DNA of 37,951 nt. Origin: Cryomorphaceae bacterium. GTDB lineage: Bacteria > Bacteroidota > Bacteroidia > Flavobacteriales > Schleiferiaceae. The stretch is from assembly GCA_021298655.1 (NCBI GenBank), contig JAJTFK010000017.1:1-37951 (forward strand), written 5' to 3'. Below are positions 1 through 7,633 of this stretch, piece after piece (positions within the stretch are counted from its first letter, which is position 1; every line of letters begins with the position of its first letter). The notes beneath the pieces are model-generated. The model had not been told where the DNA came from and did no database searches. It saw only the letters and a program-made list of their open reading frames with translations. Both the position numbers and the translations under genes were made by a program.

Positions 1-49
1 CAACGATAGGGGCTCGGCCTTGCACGGGGGCGGGCGATTCACGGCGCCG

Positions 50-57
50 TATCTTTG
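50..57 (+). promoter_or_regulatory. -7 promoter element of gltX
   Basis: TATCTTTG matches the Bacteroidota -7 consensus TAnnTTTG exactly and lies 20 bases before the gltX start. I see no convincing -33 TTG at the usual spacing. Assignment is inferred from motif and position. Confidence 0.55.
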
Positions 58-77
58 CGGCCTTCAAGGATTTTACT

Positions 78-1619
78 ATGTCTGACCGCCGCGTTCGCGT
101 TCGTTTTGCCCCCAGCCCCACCGGCCCGCTCCACATGGGCGGAGTCCGTACGGCCCTCTACAACTTCCTGTTTGCCAAAAAGTTGGGCGGTGATTTCCTG
201 CTCCGCATCGAAGACACGGACCAAACCCGCTTCGTTCCGGGCGCCGAGCAGTACATCGTCGACGCCCTGGCGTGGTGCGGAATTTCGCCCGACGAAGGCA
301 TTGGCGTGAACGGCCAGATTGCCGACCACGGTCCCCACGCGCCCTACCGCCAATCCGACCGCAAGCCCATGTACCGCGCCTTTGCGGACCAGCTCTTGGC
401 TGCCGGACACGCCTACTACGCGTTTGATACCCCCGAAGAGCTCGAGGCGATTCGCGAGCTGGCTAAGGCTGCCGGAAACCCCAACTGGCAGTACAACAGC
501 ATTACGCGCACGTCGATGAAGAACAGCTTGACGCTGCCCGAAGAGGAGGTTGCGCGCCGACTTGAGTCGGGCGAGGCCTACGTGGTCCGCGTGAAAATGC
601 CTCGAAACGAAGAGGTTAAGTTTGAGGACCGCATTCGTGGATGGGTCAGCGTCAACACCCTCAACCTCGACGACAAGGTGCTGCTCAAGGGCGACGGGAT
701 GCCGACCTACCACCTGGCGAACGTGGTCGACGACCACCTGATGGACATCACCCACGTGATTCGCGGCGAGGAATGGCTGCCGTCGGCGCCCCTCCACGTG
801 CTGCTCTACCGATTTTTTGGGTGGGAGCAGCCGGAATTTGCGCACCTTCCCTTGCTGCTGCGCCCCGACGGAAACGGCAAGCTTTCCAAGCGCGACGGGG
901 ACCGCCTTGGCTTCCCGGTGTTCCCGTTGAACTGGGCCAACGCCGAGACGGGCGAAACCGCGAGCGGATACCGCGAGCGCGGATTCTACCCCGAAGGCTT
1001 TGTCAACATGTTGGCTTTTTTGGGCTGGAACCCCGGCACCAACCAAGAAATTTTCACCCTCGACGAGCTTGTCGAGGCCTTCTCGATCGACAAGGTCCAC
1101 AAGGCCGGAGCCCGCTTTGATTTTGAAAAAGCCAAGTGGTTCAATCAGCAGCACCTGCGCCAGCGTTCGGCCGAAATCCTGTCCGACGAGTACCGGGCGG
1201 GCGTTGCCGAGGCCTACGGAGCTTCGGTCGACTCGGCCTTTGCCGCCAAGGCGTTGGCCCTGTTCATGGACCGCGCCGAGTTTATGGGCGACATCGTGGG
1301 GGCCGCCCCCTACTTGTTTGCCAAGCCCGCGGAATACGACGCCGTGATGGTGGACAAAAAGTGGACTCCGGACTCGGCGGGGCACCTGCGCAGCCTGGCG
1401 CCGCGTTGGGCCGCAACGAACTACACGGAGTCCGCCCTTGAAGCAGCCTTTAAGGACTTTTTGGCCGAAACCGGACTGGGCTTTGGCGCCGCCGGCCCCG
1501 TAGTGCGCCTCGCCATCGCCGGCACCACCCAGGGGCCGAGCATTTTCGGCGTCATGGAGCTCTTGGGCCGCGCGGAGTGCGAAGCCCGCATTGAATTAGC
1601 CATCGCCACCTTAGGCTGA
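78..1619 (+). CDS. gltX: glutamyl-tRNA synthetase
   Basis: This enzyme charges tRNA-Glu with glutamate in the cytoplasm using ATP, a class I aminoacyl-tRNA synthetase reaction. The 513-residue protein has the HIGH-type signature PSPTGPLHMGG at about residues 12-22 and the KMSKS-type signature KLSKR at about 268-272, followed by the helical anticodon-binding half. Length is normal for bacterial GltX. The ATG at 78 sits 20 bases after a TAnnTTTG promoter, and no in-frame alternative fits better. folB follows after 15 bases on the same strand, so the two are probably co-transcribed. Whether it also mischarges tRNA-Gln cannot be decided, since glnS and gatCAB are not in the window. A long open frame on the opposite strand is a composition shadow. 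Confidence 0.97.
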   Translation: MSDRRVRVRFAPSPTGPLHMGGVRTALYNFLFAKKLGGDFLLRIEDTDQTRFVPGAEQYIVDALAWCGISPDEGIGVNGQIADHGPHAPYRQSDRKPMYRAFADQLLAAGHAYYAFDTPEELEAIRELAKAAGNPNWQYNSITRTSMKNSLTLPEEEVARRLESGEAYVVRVKMPRNEEVKFEDRIRGWVSVNTLNLDDKVLLKGDGMPTYHLANVVDDHLMDITHVIRGEEWLPSAPLHVLLYRFFGWEQPEFAHLPLLLRPDGNGKLSKRDGDRLGFPVFPLNWANAETGETASGYRERGFYPEGFVNMLAFLGWNPGTNQEIFTLDELVEAFSIDKVHKAGARFDFEKAKWFNQQHLRQRSAEILSDEYRAGVAEAYGASVDSAFAAKALALFMDRAEFMGDIVGAAPYLFAKPAEYDAVMVDKKWTPDSAGHLRSLAPRWAATNYTESALEAAFKDFLAETGLGFGAAGPVVRLAIAGTTQGPSIFGVMELLGRAECEARIELAIATLG

Positions 1620-1634
1620 TTTTCGCTTGCCGTC

Positions 1635-2000
1635 ATGAAGCGCCGCACCCGAATTGACCTCGTAAATCAGCGCGAGTACGCCTTTCACGGCTGCTTGCCC
1701 GAAGAGGCCTTGATCGGCAGCGACTACCTGATCAACGTTCGGGCCTGGGCCGACGTGGCCGATTCCGCGTCGACGGATGCCTTGGGTGACACCGTAGACT
1801 ACGTGGCCCTTCGGCGCATTGTCGGCGAAGAAATGGCCGTTCGCGCCAACCTTCTCGAAACCGTGCTCGAACGAATGGCGCGGCGTGTTTTTGCGGAACA
1901 CCCTAGTGTTGAGCGCGTTAAGATTTCACTGGCCAAGCTCAACCCGCCCCTTGACGGCGACGTTCAGGCCGTCCGCGTGGTCTGGGACGTGCGCCGCTAG
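1635..2000 (+). CDS. folB: dihydroneopterin aldolase
   Basis: FolB converts 7,8-dihydroneopterin to 6-hydroxymethyl-7,8-dihydropterin and glycolaldehyde in folate synthesis. The 121-residue protein has the usual family length. It shows the FHGCLPEE segment (about residues 16-23), carrying the substrate-binding glutamate, and the C-terminal ISLAKLNPP segment with the catalytic lysine. The start at 1635 lies 15 bases after the gltX stop, so it is likely the second gene of that transcript. The link to gltX is positional, not metabolic. A tRNA-Cys with its own promoter begins 60 bases after the stop. Confidence 0.9.
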   Translation: MKRRTRIDLVNQREYAFHGCLPEEALIGSDYLINVRAWADVADSASTDALGDTVDYVALRRIVGEEMAVRANLLETVLERMARRVFAEHPSVERVKISLAKLNPPLDGDVQAVRVVWDVRR

Positions 2001-2041
2001 TCCATATTCGGCCTCAACGCCCGCGGTTCACTAGATTTCCC

Positions 2042-2049
2042 TACTTTTG
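2042..2049 (+). promoter_or_regulatory. -7 promoter element of tRNA-Cys
   Basis: TACTTTTG fits TAnnTTTG and ends 11 bases before the mature tRNA 5' end, as expected for a dedicated tRNA promoter. Confidence 0.5.
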
Positions 2050-2060
2050 CACTCCTCCAT

Positions 2061-2134
2061 GGTCTCGTGGCCGAGAGGTTAGGCAAGGCTCTGCAAAAGC
2101 TTGTACAGCGGTTCGAATCCGCTCGAGACCTCCA
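2061..2134 (+). tRNA. tRNA-Cys (anticodon GCA)
   Basis: The cloverleaf folds by hand. The acceptor stem GGTCTCG pairs with CGAGACC, the D-stem is GCC/GGC, and the anticodon stem AGGCT/AGCTT (one G-T pair) closes the loop CTGCAAA with anticodon GCA. The variable region is 4 bases, and the T-stem AGCGG/CCGCT closes TTCGAAT. The discriminator is T and the 3' CCA is encoded (2132-2134). The total of 74 bases is normal for tRNA-Cys. A strong terminator follows at once, so this is a single-tRNA unit. Confidence 0.97.
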
Positions 2135-2141
2135 AAAAACG

Positions 2142-2170
2142 ACCGGCAGTCAGTGACTGCCGGTTTTTTT
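2142..2170 (+). terminator. intrinsic terminator after tRNA-Cys
   Basis: A perfect 10-bp GC-rich stem (ACCGGCAGTC with GACTGCCGGT) and a 3-base loop run into seven or more T residues. It ends the tRNA transcript and separates it from the regulator gene downstream. Confidence 0.9.
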
Positions 2171-2244
2171 GTGCCCAGTCGGCTTGGGTGCTGTTCATCC
2201 CCGGGGGTCCTCGGGGGTGGGCCGGGTAATTAGCGGGGCTTCCC

Positions 2245-2252
2245 TATATTCG
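2245..2252 (+). promoter_or_regulatory. putative -7 element of the AraC-type regulator
   Basis: TATATTCG matches TAnnTTTG with one mismatch and ends 28 bases before the ATG at 2281. The rest of the 2171-2280 interval shows only G-rich sequence. Confidence 0.35.
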
Positions 2253-2280
2253 TTATACCAACCAATGAACCAAATCACCT

Positions 2281-3006
2281 ATGATCCTCGTCCTTTCTCC
2301 CCAGGAAGGCCTGCGCAAGCGTTTCGAAGAAACACTTAAGGCCCAGCACATTGACGTAGCGGCCGCGCCGACCGTGGCCTCGTGGTCCGAGCAAAACAGC
2401 CTGAAACTTCCCCATATTGCCCTGGTCGACATTTCGCATACGGCCGATGCCGGAGCGTCCTTAATGGACGAGTTAAGCGAAATAGAAGACCTCAACATGC
2501 TTTGGGTGCTCATGGTTTCGGTGCCCTGCAGCATCAACCACCGAATTCAAAGTTTGCGCAACGGGGCCCTTGATTGCCTTTGTGCGGACGTGGACCCCGA
2601 AGAGTTGGTGCTCAAGCTGCAGCGTTTTTTAACGCTTTGTCCGCGCAGCAAGTACGCGCCGCCCGCCGAGATGACGGAACGCGAACGCGTGGTTGCCATG
2701 ATTCAGAAAAGCCTCAAGCAGAATATTAATGTTGAAAGCCTGGCCCGTGCCCTTCACATGAGCCGCAGCTCGCTTCAGCGCGCGTGCATACGCCACTTTA
2801 AAATTGGGCCCAAGGAGCTCATAACCCAGCACAAAATTCAGCAGGCCATGCGCCTTATTGAGTTGGGATCCAACAACGTAGCTTCACTTGCCTTCACGGT
2901 CGGCTACACCAACGTAAACAACTTTATTTCAGCCTTTAAGCGCCAAACCAACCAAACTCCGAAGGAGTACATGAAGGCCCGGCACCATTTTGAGGAACAG
3001 GTTTAG
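2281..3006 (+). CDS. AraC-family regulator with degenerate receiver domain
   Basis: This 241-residue protein has two parts. Residues 1-120 resemble a response-regulator receiver: D50 sits at the phosphoacceptor position (IALVD) and S80 at the Ser/Thr switch. However, the N-terminal acidic pair is replaced by S6-P7 and the conserved lysine by A102 in a segment otherwise like YLTKPFDPEEL. Residues 135-235 form an AraC-type double helix-turn-helix, including the second-helix segment VASLAFTVGYTNVNNF and a family-typical KRQTNQTPKEY end. It is therefore a DNA-binding regulator whose receiver is unlikely to be phosphorylated normally. It lies 44 bases upstream of an aldehyde dehydrogenase on the same strand, which has its own promoter inside the gap. 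Its target and signal are unknown, and no partner kinase is adjacent. Confidence 0.85.
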   Translation: MILVLSPQEGLRKRFEETLKAQHIDVAAAPTVASWSEQNSLKLPHIALVDISHTADAGASLMDELSEIEDLNMLWVLMVSVPCSINHRIQSLRNGALDCLCADVDPEELVLKLQRFLTLCPRSKYAPPAEMTERERVVAMIQKSLKQNINVESLARALHMSRSSLQRACIRHFKIGPKELITQHKIQQAMRLIELGSNNVASLAFTVGYTNVNNFISAFKRQTNQTPKEYMKARHHFEEQV

Positions 3007-3022
3007 TCTTGCCTTGGGGGGC

Positions 3023-3030
3023 TACCTTTG
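3023..3030 (+). promoter_or_regulatory. -7 promoter element of the aldehyde dehydrogenase
   Basis: TACCTTTG is an exact TAnnTTTG match ending 20 bases before the ATG at 3051. It helps decide that ATG over an in-frame start at 3009, which would lie upstream of the promoter. Confidence 0.55.
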
Positions 3031-3050
3031 TGGCGTCAGTTTTTTCAACC

Positions 3051-4583
3051 ATGAGCACAACCCCCTCCTTTCTTCACGATCTTGGAATTCAGCACGACAA
3101 CGCGGGCACCTGGATCGGCGGTCAATCCATTGACAGCGCAGCATACCTAACCAGCTTCTCGCCGGTAGACGGCAACGTAATTGGCCGTGTTTCGGTAACC
3201 ACCGTAGAACAGTACCATAAGGCCATTGATTCCGCCCACGCCGCCTACCTGGATTGGCGAACGGTTCCCGCCCCCAAACGCGGTGAGGTGGTGCGCCAAT
3301 ACGGAAACCTTTTGCGCCAACACAAAGAAGCCCTGGGGGCTCTGGTAAGCTACGAAATGGGCAAGTCCCTGGCTGAGGGGCAGGGTGAGGTCCAGGAAAT
3401 GATCGACATCTGCGACTACGCCGTTGGTCTTTCTCGCCAACTCGCAGGCCTCACCATGAAGTCCGAGCGGCCGGACCACCTTATGATGGAGCAGTGGCAT
3501 CCCGTAGGCGTAGTTGGAGTTATTTCAGCCTTTAATTTTCCGGTTGCCGTTTGGGCATGGAACGCGTGTATTGCTTGGGTTTGCGGAAACTCCGTGGTGT
3601 GGAAGGCTTCCGAAAAAGTGCCTTTGTGCGCCGTAGCTTGCCAAATTTTATGGAACCGCGTAGCGTCCGAAAACCAGGTTCCCGCGGGATTATCGTGCAT
3701 TGTAACGGGCGGCGTCGACCTTGGGGTCCTGCTGTCTGAAGACACGCGAATTCCGGTAGTTTCTGCTACCGGTTCCACCCGAATGGGCCGCGAAGTTGGT
3801 CAAAAGGTGGCCGCCCGCTTTGGACGCAGCATTTTGGAACTGGGCGGAAACAACGCCATCATCGTAACGCCTTCCGCAGACCTTAAAATGACCGTTACGG
3901 CAGCGGTATTTGGTGCGGTGGGAACAGCTGGACAACGCTGCACCTCTACCCGTCGCTTGATTATCCACGAGAGCATCTTTGATAAAGTGCTGGACGCCAT
4001 CAAAAACGCCTACGGTCAACTAAAAATTGGCTCACCCTTGCGCGCGGAGAACCATGTGGGTCCGCTCATTGATCAAGATGCTGTGGCGATGTATGTCGCG
4101 GCACTCGATCGTGTTGAGGCCGCAGGAGGAAGCTTTCACCTTCGCGGCGGCGTACTGGAAGGACCGGAATACGCCAGCGGGTGCTACGTAAAACCTTCCA
4201 TTGCGGAAGTTGAAAATGACTGGTCCATTGTGCAGCACGAAACCTTTGCCCCGCTGCTCTACGTGATGAAGTACCGCGAGTTATCCGAAGCCATTAACCT
4301 GCAAAATGCCGTTCCACAAGGACTTAGTTCCGCAATTATGACCGGTTCGATGCAGGAGGCCCACCGATTCCTCAGTGCAGAAGGTTCCGACTGCGGTATT
4401 GCCAACGTAAACATTGGCACCAGTGGAGCCGAAATTGGGGGTGCTTTTGGTGGGGAAAAAGAAACGGGAGGTGGACGCGAAAGCGGTTCGGATTCCTGGA
4501 AGGCCTACATGCGCCGGCAAACCAATACCCTGAACTACGGCAGCGCCCTTCCGTTGGCGCAAGGCATCGTTTTCAACATTTAA
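3051..4583 (+). CDS. ALDH7-type aldehyde dehydrogenase (aminoadipate semialdehyde dehydrogenase-like)
   Basis: This 510-residue NAD(P)-dependent aldehyde dehydrogenase carries the catalytic cysteine in GTAGQRCTSTRR (about C297) and the general-base glutamate in SILELGG (about E263). The N-terminal cofactor-binding fold includes SAFNFPVAVWAWN. The C-terminal stretch GGEKETGGGRESGSDSWK and the following YMRRQTNTLNYG are hallmarks of the ALDH7/antiquitin group, which oxidises alpha-aminoadipic semialdehyde in lysine breakdown. That substrate is inferred from the family. An in-frame upstream start at 3009 precedes the promoter motif and adds a non-conserved tail, so I chose 3051. The AraC-type gene directly upstream may regulate it. 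No lysine aminotransferase is nearby. The gene has more A/T at third positions than gltX. Confidence 0.9.
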   Translation: MSTTPSFLHDLGIQHDNAGTWIGGQSIDSAAYLTSFSPVDGNVIGRVSVTTVEQYHKAIDSAHAAYLDWRTVPAPKRGEVVRQYGNLLRQHKEALGALVSYEMGKSLAEGQGEVQEMIDICDYAVGLSRQLAGLTMKSERPDHLMMEQWHPVGVVGVISAFNFPVAVWAWNACIAWVCGNSVVWKASEKVPLCAVACQILWNRVASENQVPAGLSCIVTGGVDLGVLLSEDTRIPVVSATGSTRMGREVGQKVAARFGRSILELGGNNAIIVTPSADLKMTVTAAVFGAVGTAGQRCTSTRRLIIHESIFDKVLDAIKNAYGQLKIGSPLRAENHVGPLIDQDAVAMYVAALDRVEAAGGSFHLRGGVLEGPEYASGCYVKPSIAEVENDWSIVQHETFAPLLYVMKYRELSEAINLQNAVPQGLSSAIMTGSMQEAHRFLSAEGSDCGIANVNIGTSGAEIGGAFGGEKETGGGRESGSDSWKAYMRRQTNTLNYGSALPLAQGIVFNI

Positions 4584-4910
4584 TCAATATCAAATTCCTT
4601 TTATAGTTTATATAGTATTGTCTGGTTAATAAGTAGAATAAGTTTTCGCAGATGAATTTGGATACTGGAGTTATACACGGTAGTTAACATGTTATCAACG
4701 AACTTTTATTAATTAACTTATTAAAAATCAATATATTATATTTAAACGCGCGCAAGCGAAGAAGGTAATTAACGAACGCACTGTACATAACTTATCTGAG
4801 GGTTGTTGGGGAAAACAAGGGGAAGTAATGAGCCCCGGGAGTTAATAATCGGAAGACCCAATGCAGTTACTACGAGTTATGAAGACCTTTGCAGCACTTA
4901 TTAACGCTTT
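4584..4910. other. AT-rich gene-free region, candidate replication origin
   Basis: This is the only gap over 300 bases without a gene. By hand count it is about 34% GC overall and about 15% GC in 4681-4740, against nearly 60% in typical genes here. The core 4704-4744 is almost pure A/T and could be an unwinding element. Sequences resembling the DnaA box TTATNCACA are TTATACACG (4671-4679, one mismatch), TTATGTACA on the minus strand (4782-4790, one mismatch), TTATCAACG (4692-4700, two mismatches), and TTTTCCCCA on the minus strand (4807-4815). Three parS-like palindromes lie 0.85-2.7 kb downstream around mnmG, a gene often found near origins. The boxes are weak and no perfect one is present, so this is a candidate only. 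It could instead be a long regulatory leader of rpiB. Confidence 0.4.
4884..4891 (+). promoter_or_regulatory. putative -7 element of rpiB-ybeY-mnmG
   Basis: GACCTTTG differs from TAnnTTTG by one base and ends 19 bases before the rpiB start, the same spacing as at gltX and the aldehyde dehydrogenase. Confidence 0.35.
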
Positions 4911-5357
4911 ATGAACATGACTTTATCTCTTGGCTCCGATCATGCTGGTTTCCCCTTAAAGGAAGCCATTAAGGCCCATTTAACGGATTTAGGCTACACG
5001 GTGCTGGACCGCGGAGCGTTTTCTCTGGATTCGGTAGATTATCCCGATCACGGGCACGCGGTAGCCAACGATGTGGAGCAGGGAAGCAGTTCCTTGGGTA
5101 TTGTGGTTTGCGGAAGCGGAAACGGCATCAATATGGCGGTTAACAAGCACGAAGGCATTCGCGGAGCTCTTTGTTGGTTGCCGGAATTAGCGGCACTTGC
5201 GCGCCAACACAACGACGCCAACGTCCTGGCACTGCCGGGTCGATTTATTAGTGAGTCCGTGGGTCTGGCTTGCGTTGATGCCTTTTTGGGTGCGCAGTTT
5301 GAAGGAGGACGGCACGCCACACGAGTAGCTAAGATTAACGGTGGGGATCGTTTTTGA
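4911..5357 (+). CDS. rpiB: ribose-5-phosphate isomerase B
   Basis: RpiB interconverts ribose 5-phosphate and ribulose 5-phosphate in the pentose phosphate pathway. The 148-residue protein is of normal length and begins with the family signature LGSDHAGFPLK. It carries the active-site cysteine in VVCGSGNGI and the phosphate-binding HNDANVLALPGRF stretch. A second ATG two codons in (4917) is an equally plausible start. It opens a cluster with ybeY (overlapping by 17 bases) and mnmG. The AT-rich region lies immediately upstream. Confidence 0.93.
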   Translation: MNMTLSLGSDHAGFPLKEAIKAHLTDLGYTVLDRGAFSLDSVDYPDHGHAVANDVEQGSSSLGIVVCGSGNGINMAVNKHEGIRGALCWLPELAALARQHNDANVLALPGRFISESVGLACVDAFLGAQFEGGRHATRVAKINGGDRF

Positions 5358-5778
5358 CATACCACGGGTATCCGGATTTAATCGGAAGATCACGGCTGCG
5401 TGGTTGAACCAGGTTGCGTTAACCGAAGGTGCGCGCCTAGACCGATTGAATTACAAGTCATTCAAGCGCGCAGAGATGATTGACCTCAATAATCGGTTTC
5501 TGCAGCACGATTACGACACGGATATTATTTCGTTTCCCGAAGCGGAAGCGCCGCATCCGATATCAGCAGACTTTGCGCTTGGATGGGATCAAATCAGGGA
5601 GCAAGCGACCGAAGTAAATGAAGCCTATTTACGGGAACTTCATCGCGTCATGGTTCATGGACTCTTGCACTGTTTGGGTTTTGACGACAAGTCCGACGAA
5701 GACCGCGCCGTTATGCGCGCTAAGGAAGACGAATATTTAAGTTTACACCCCGAGTGTTCCACGTGGAACAAGGCGTAG
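5341..5778 (+). CDS. ybeY: endoribonuclease YbeY, rRNA maturation factor
   Basis: YbeY is a metal-dependent RNase involved in 16S rRNA 3'-end maturation and ribosome quality control. The 145-residue protein contains HGLLHCLGFDD. Two metal-binding histidines of the H-x3-H-x5-H signature are present and the third position is Asp. I believe Bacteroidota YbeY proteins commonly have this variant, so it is not a sign of decay. The start used is GTG at 5341, overlapping the rpiB end by 17 bases, and no ATG fits the conserved N-terminus. The last codons overlap the first parS-like palindrome (5755-5770), and mnmG starts 4 bases after the stop. Confidence 0.9.
   Translation: MGIVFDIPRVSGFNRKITAAWLNQVALTEGARLDRLNYKSFKRAEMIDLNNRFLQHDYDTDIISFPEAEAPHPISADFALGWDQIREQATEVNEAYLRELHRVMVHGLLHCLGFDDKSDEDRAVMRAKEDEYLSLHPECSTWNKA
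5755..5770. other. parS-like palindrome 1
   Basis: TGTTCCACGTGGAACA is a perfect 16-bp palindrome that closely resembles the ParB-binding parS consensus TGTTNCACGTGAAACA. It lies in the last codons of ybeY, 12 bases before mnmG. Two further copies of its 14-bp core occur within the next 1.9 kb. ParB binding is inferred from sequence only; parA and parB are not in the window. Confidence 0.65.
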
Positions 5779-5782
5779 CACA

Positions 5783-7633
5783 ATGAAGTACGATGTAGTT
5801 GTTGTAGGTGCTGGCCACGCCGGAAACGAAGCCGCCGCCGCCGCTGCCAAACTTGGTGCGAAGGTTTTGTTGGTTACCATGAACATGCAGACCATTGGCC
5901 AAATGAGCTGCAATCCCGCCATGGGAGGTGTAGCAAAGGGACAGATCGTTCGGGAGATCGATGCTTTAGGCGGATGGAGTGGAATCATATCCGACAAAAC
6001 AGCCATCCAGTTTCGGATGCTCAACCGAAGCAAGGGTGCGGCAATGTGGAGCCCCAGGACGCAGAATGATCGTTGGAGGTTTGCCGAGGAGTGGCGCTTG
6101 ACTTTAGAATCCCTGGAAAACCTCGATTTTATTCAAAGCACGGTCGATGAAGTACTCTTAGATGGATCTCGCGTTCGTGGCGTGGTATTGCAAAGCGGGG
6201 AGGAAATACATTGCCACAAGGTCGTTTTGACGAGCGGAACCTTTCTGAACGGAATCATGCACATTGGCACTCGGCAAATGAATGGGGGCCGCAGCGCCGA
6301 AGGAAGCGCCCGCGGCATAACCTCCTGCCTTCAGTCCTTTGGTTTTGAGTCCGGGCGGATGAAGACGGGAACCCCGCCGCGCATTGATGGCCGCAGCCTG
6401 GATTATTCCAAATTTGAAATTCAAGAAGGCGACGAGAACCCCGGAACATTCAGCTATTGGGCGTCCAAGCCCCTAACGAAGCAACGCCATTGCTGGATTG
6501 CCCACACGTCCGAACAGGTACACGACGTTTTGCGCAGCGGTTTTGATCGCAGCCCACTGTTCAATGGGGCCATTCAGAGTTCCGGTCCACGGTATTGCCC
6601 CAGCATTGAAGACAAGATTAATCGGTTCGCCGACAAGACCAGCCACCAACTCTTCATTGAACCCGAAGGCTGGAACACGGTCGAAATGTACATCAATGGA
6701 TTTTCGACGAGCCTTCCAGAAGAAGTTCAAATACAGGCGCTTAGACAAGTTTCCGGCTTTGAACAAGTTCGCTTTTTTCGTCCTGGCTACGCCGTGGAAT
6801 ACGACTACTTTCCGCCCACCCAACTGAAGCACAGCCTCGAAACGAAACCGGTTGACGGCCTGTACTTTGCCGGCCAAATTAACGGGACCACGGGGTATGA
6901 GGAGGCGGCCTGCCAGGGTTTAATGGCGGGGATTAATGCGGCCCTGTCTTTAAATGGGCGCGACGCATTTATTCTGGACCGCAGCGAAGCCTATATAGGT
7001 GTACTAATCGACGACCTCATCACAAAAGGCACGGAAGAGCCGTACCGAATGTTTACGAGCCGAGCGGAGTTTCGATTAAGCCTTCGTCAAGACAACGCCG
7101 ACCGCCGGCTAACGCCCTTGGGCAGAGCGCTCGGCCTGGTGGATGATGTGCAATGGGCGTCTTTTGAGCAAAAAGAGCGGGATAGGTTCCACGTGGAACA
7201 ATGGATTGATGCGCAAACTACCGACCCCGAGGCTTGGAATGATTACCTCGAATCACAGGGTACCGCGCCCATTCGGCAAAAAGGCAGTCTTCGCGCACTG
7301 ATCTCCAGGCCCCAGTTGACCTTGGCCGGACTTCGGGCGCATGCTGCACAGGTTGAAGAGCCCCTGGTGGACGCGCTTGTTTGGGATCAGGTGGAAATAG
7401 ACGAAAAGTATCGGGGCTACCTAGAAAAGGAGCAGGAGCAGGTCGCAAAACTTAAGCGGCTTGAGTCGGTTCGCATTCCGGTGGATTTTGATTTTGAGAA
7501 AATAACCGCCCTAAGTATCGAATCGCGTCAAAAACTTAAGAAATTGAAACCCGAAACCGTTGGTCACGCAAGTCGTGTGTCCGGCGTTTCTCCAGCCGAC
7601 ATACAAATTCTACTCGTCCACCTTGGGCGGTAG
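5783..7633 (+). CDS. mnmG: tRNA uridine-5-carboxymethylaminomethyl modification enzyme MnmG (GidA)
   Basis: With MnmE, MnmG installs the carboxymethylaminomethyl group on U34 of certain tRNAs, using FAD and folate. The 616-residue protein begins with the FAD-binding VVVGAGHAGNEAA (GAGHAG at residues 9-14). It has the family signatures MSCNPAMGGVAKGQIV and TGTFLNGIMHIG, plus a second dinucleotide-binding region with YFAGQINGTTGYEEAA. The C-terminal helical domain is complete. The gene starts 4 bases after ybeY and forms one transcript with it. A parS-like palindrome sits just before, one within (7186-7199) and one just after the gene. Average GC (47% in one sampled line) is lower than in gltX or pgk. 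Confidence 0.97.
   Translation: MKYDVVVVGAGHAGNEAAAAAAKLGAKVLLVTMNMQTIGQMSCNPAMGGVAKGQIVREIDALGGWSGIISDKTAIQFRMLNRSKGAAMWSPRTQNDRWRFAEEWRLTLESLENLDFIQSTVDEVLLDGSRVRGVVLQSGEEIHCHKVVLTSGTFLNGIMHIGTRQMNGGRSAEGSARGITSCLQSFGFESGRMKTGTPPRIDGRSLDYSKFEIQEGDENPGTFSYWASKPLTKQRHCWIAHTSEQVHDVLRSGFDRSPLFNGAIQSSGPRYCPSIEDKINRFADKTSHQLFIEPEGWNTVEMYINGFSTSLPEEVQIQALRQVSGFEQVRFFRPGYAVEYDYFPPTQLKHSLETKPVDGLYFAGQINGTTGYEEAACQGLMAGINAALSLNGRDAFILDRSEAYIGVLIDDLITKGTEEPYRMFTSRAEFRLSLRQDNADRRLTPLGRALGLVDDVQWASFEQKERDRFHVEQWIDAQTTDPEAWNDYLESQGTAPIRQKGSLRALISRPQLTLAGLRAHAAQVEEPLVDALVWDQVEIDEKYRGYLEKEQEQVAKLKRLESVRIPVDFDFEKITALSIESRQKLKKLKPETVGHASRVSGVSPADIQILLVHLGR
7185..7200. other. parS-like palindrome 2
   Basis: The 14-bp palindrome GTTCCACGTGGAAC (7186-7199), followed by A, lies inside the mnmG coding sequence, where it encodes the residues FHVEQ. 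Maintenance of an exact copy within a coding region argues for a DNA-level function. Confidence 0.6.

Noticed and set aside
39-1385. 448-codon open frame antisense to gltX
   Set aside because: No recognisable domain and composition typical of an antisense frame under strong third-position GC bias. gltX on the other strand is certain.
5651-5690. YbeY as a broken enzyme because the third metal-binding His is Asp
   Set aside because: I recall the same Asp variant in Bacteroidota YbeY proteins and the rest of the protein is intact, so decay is not supported.
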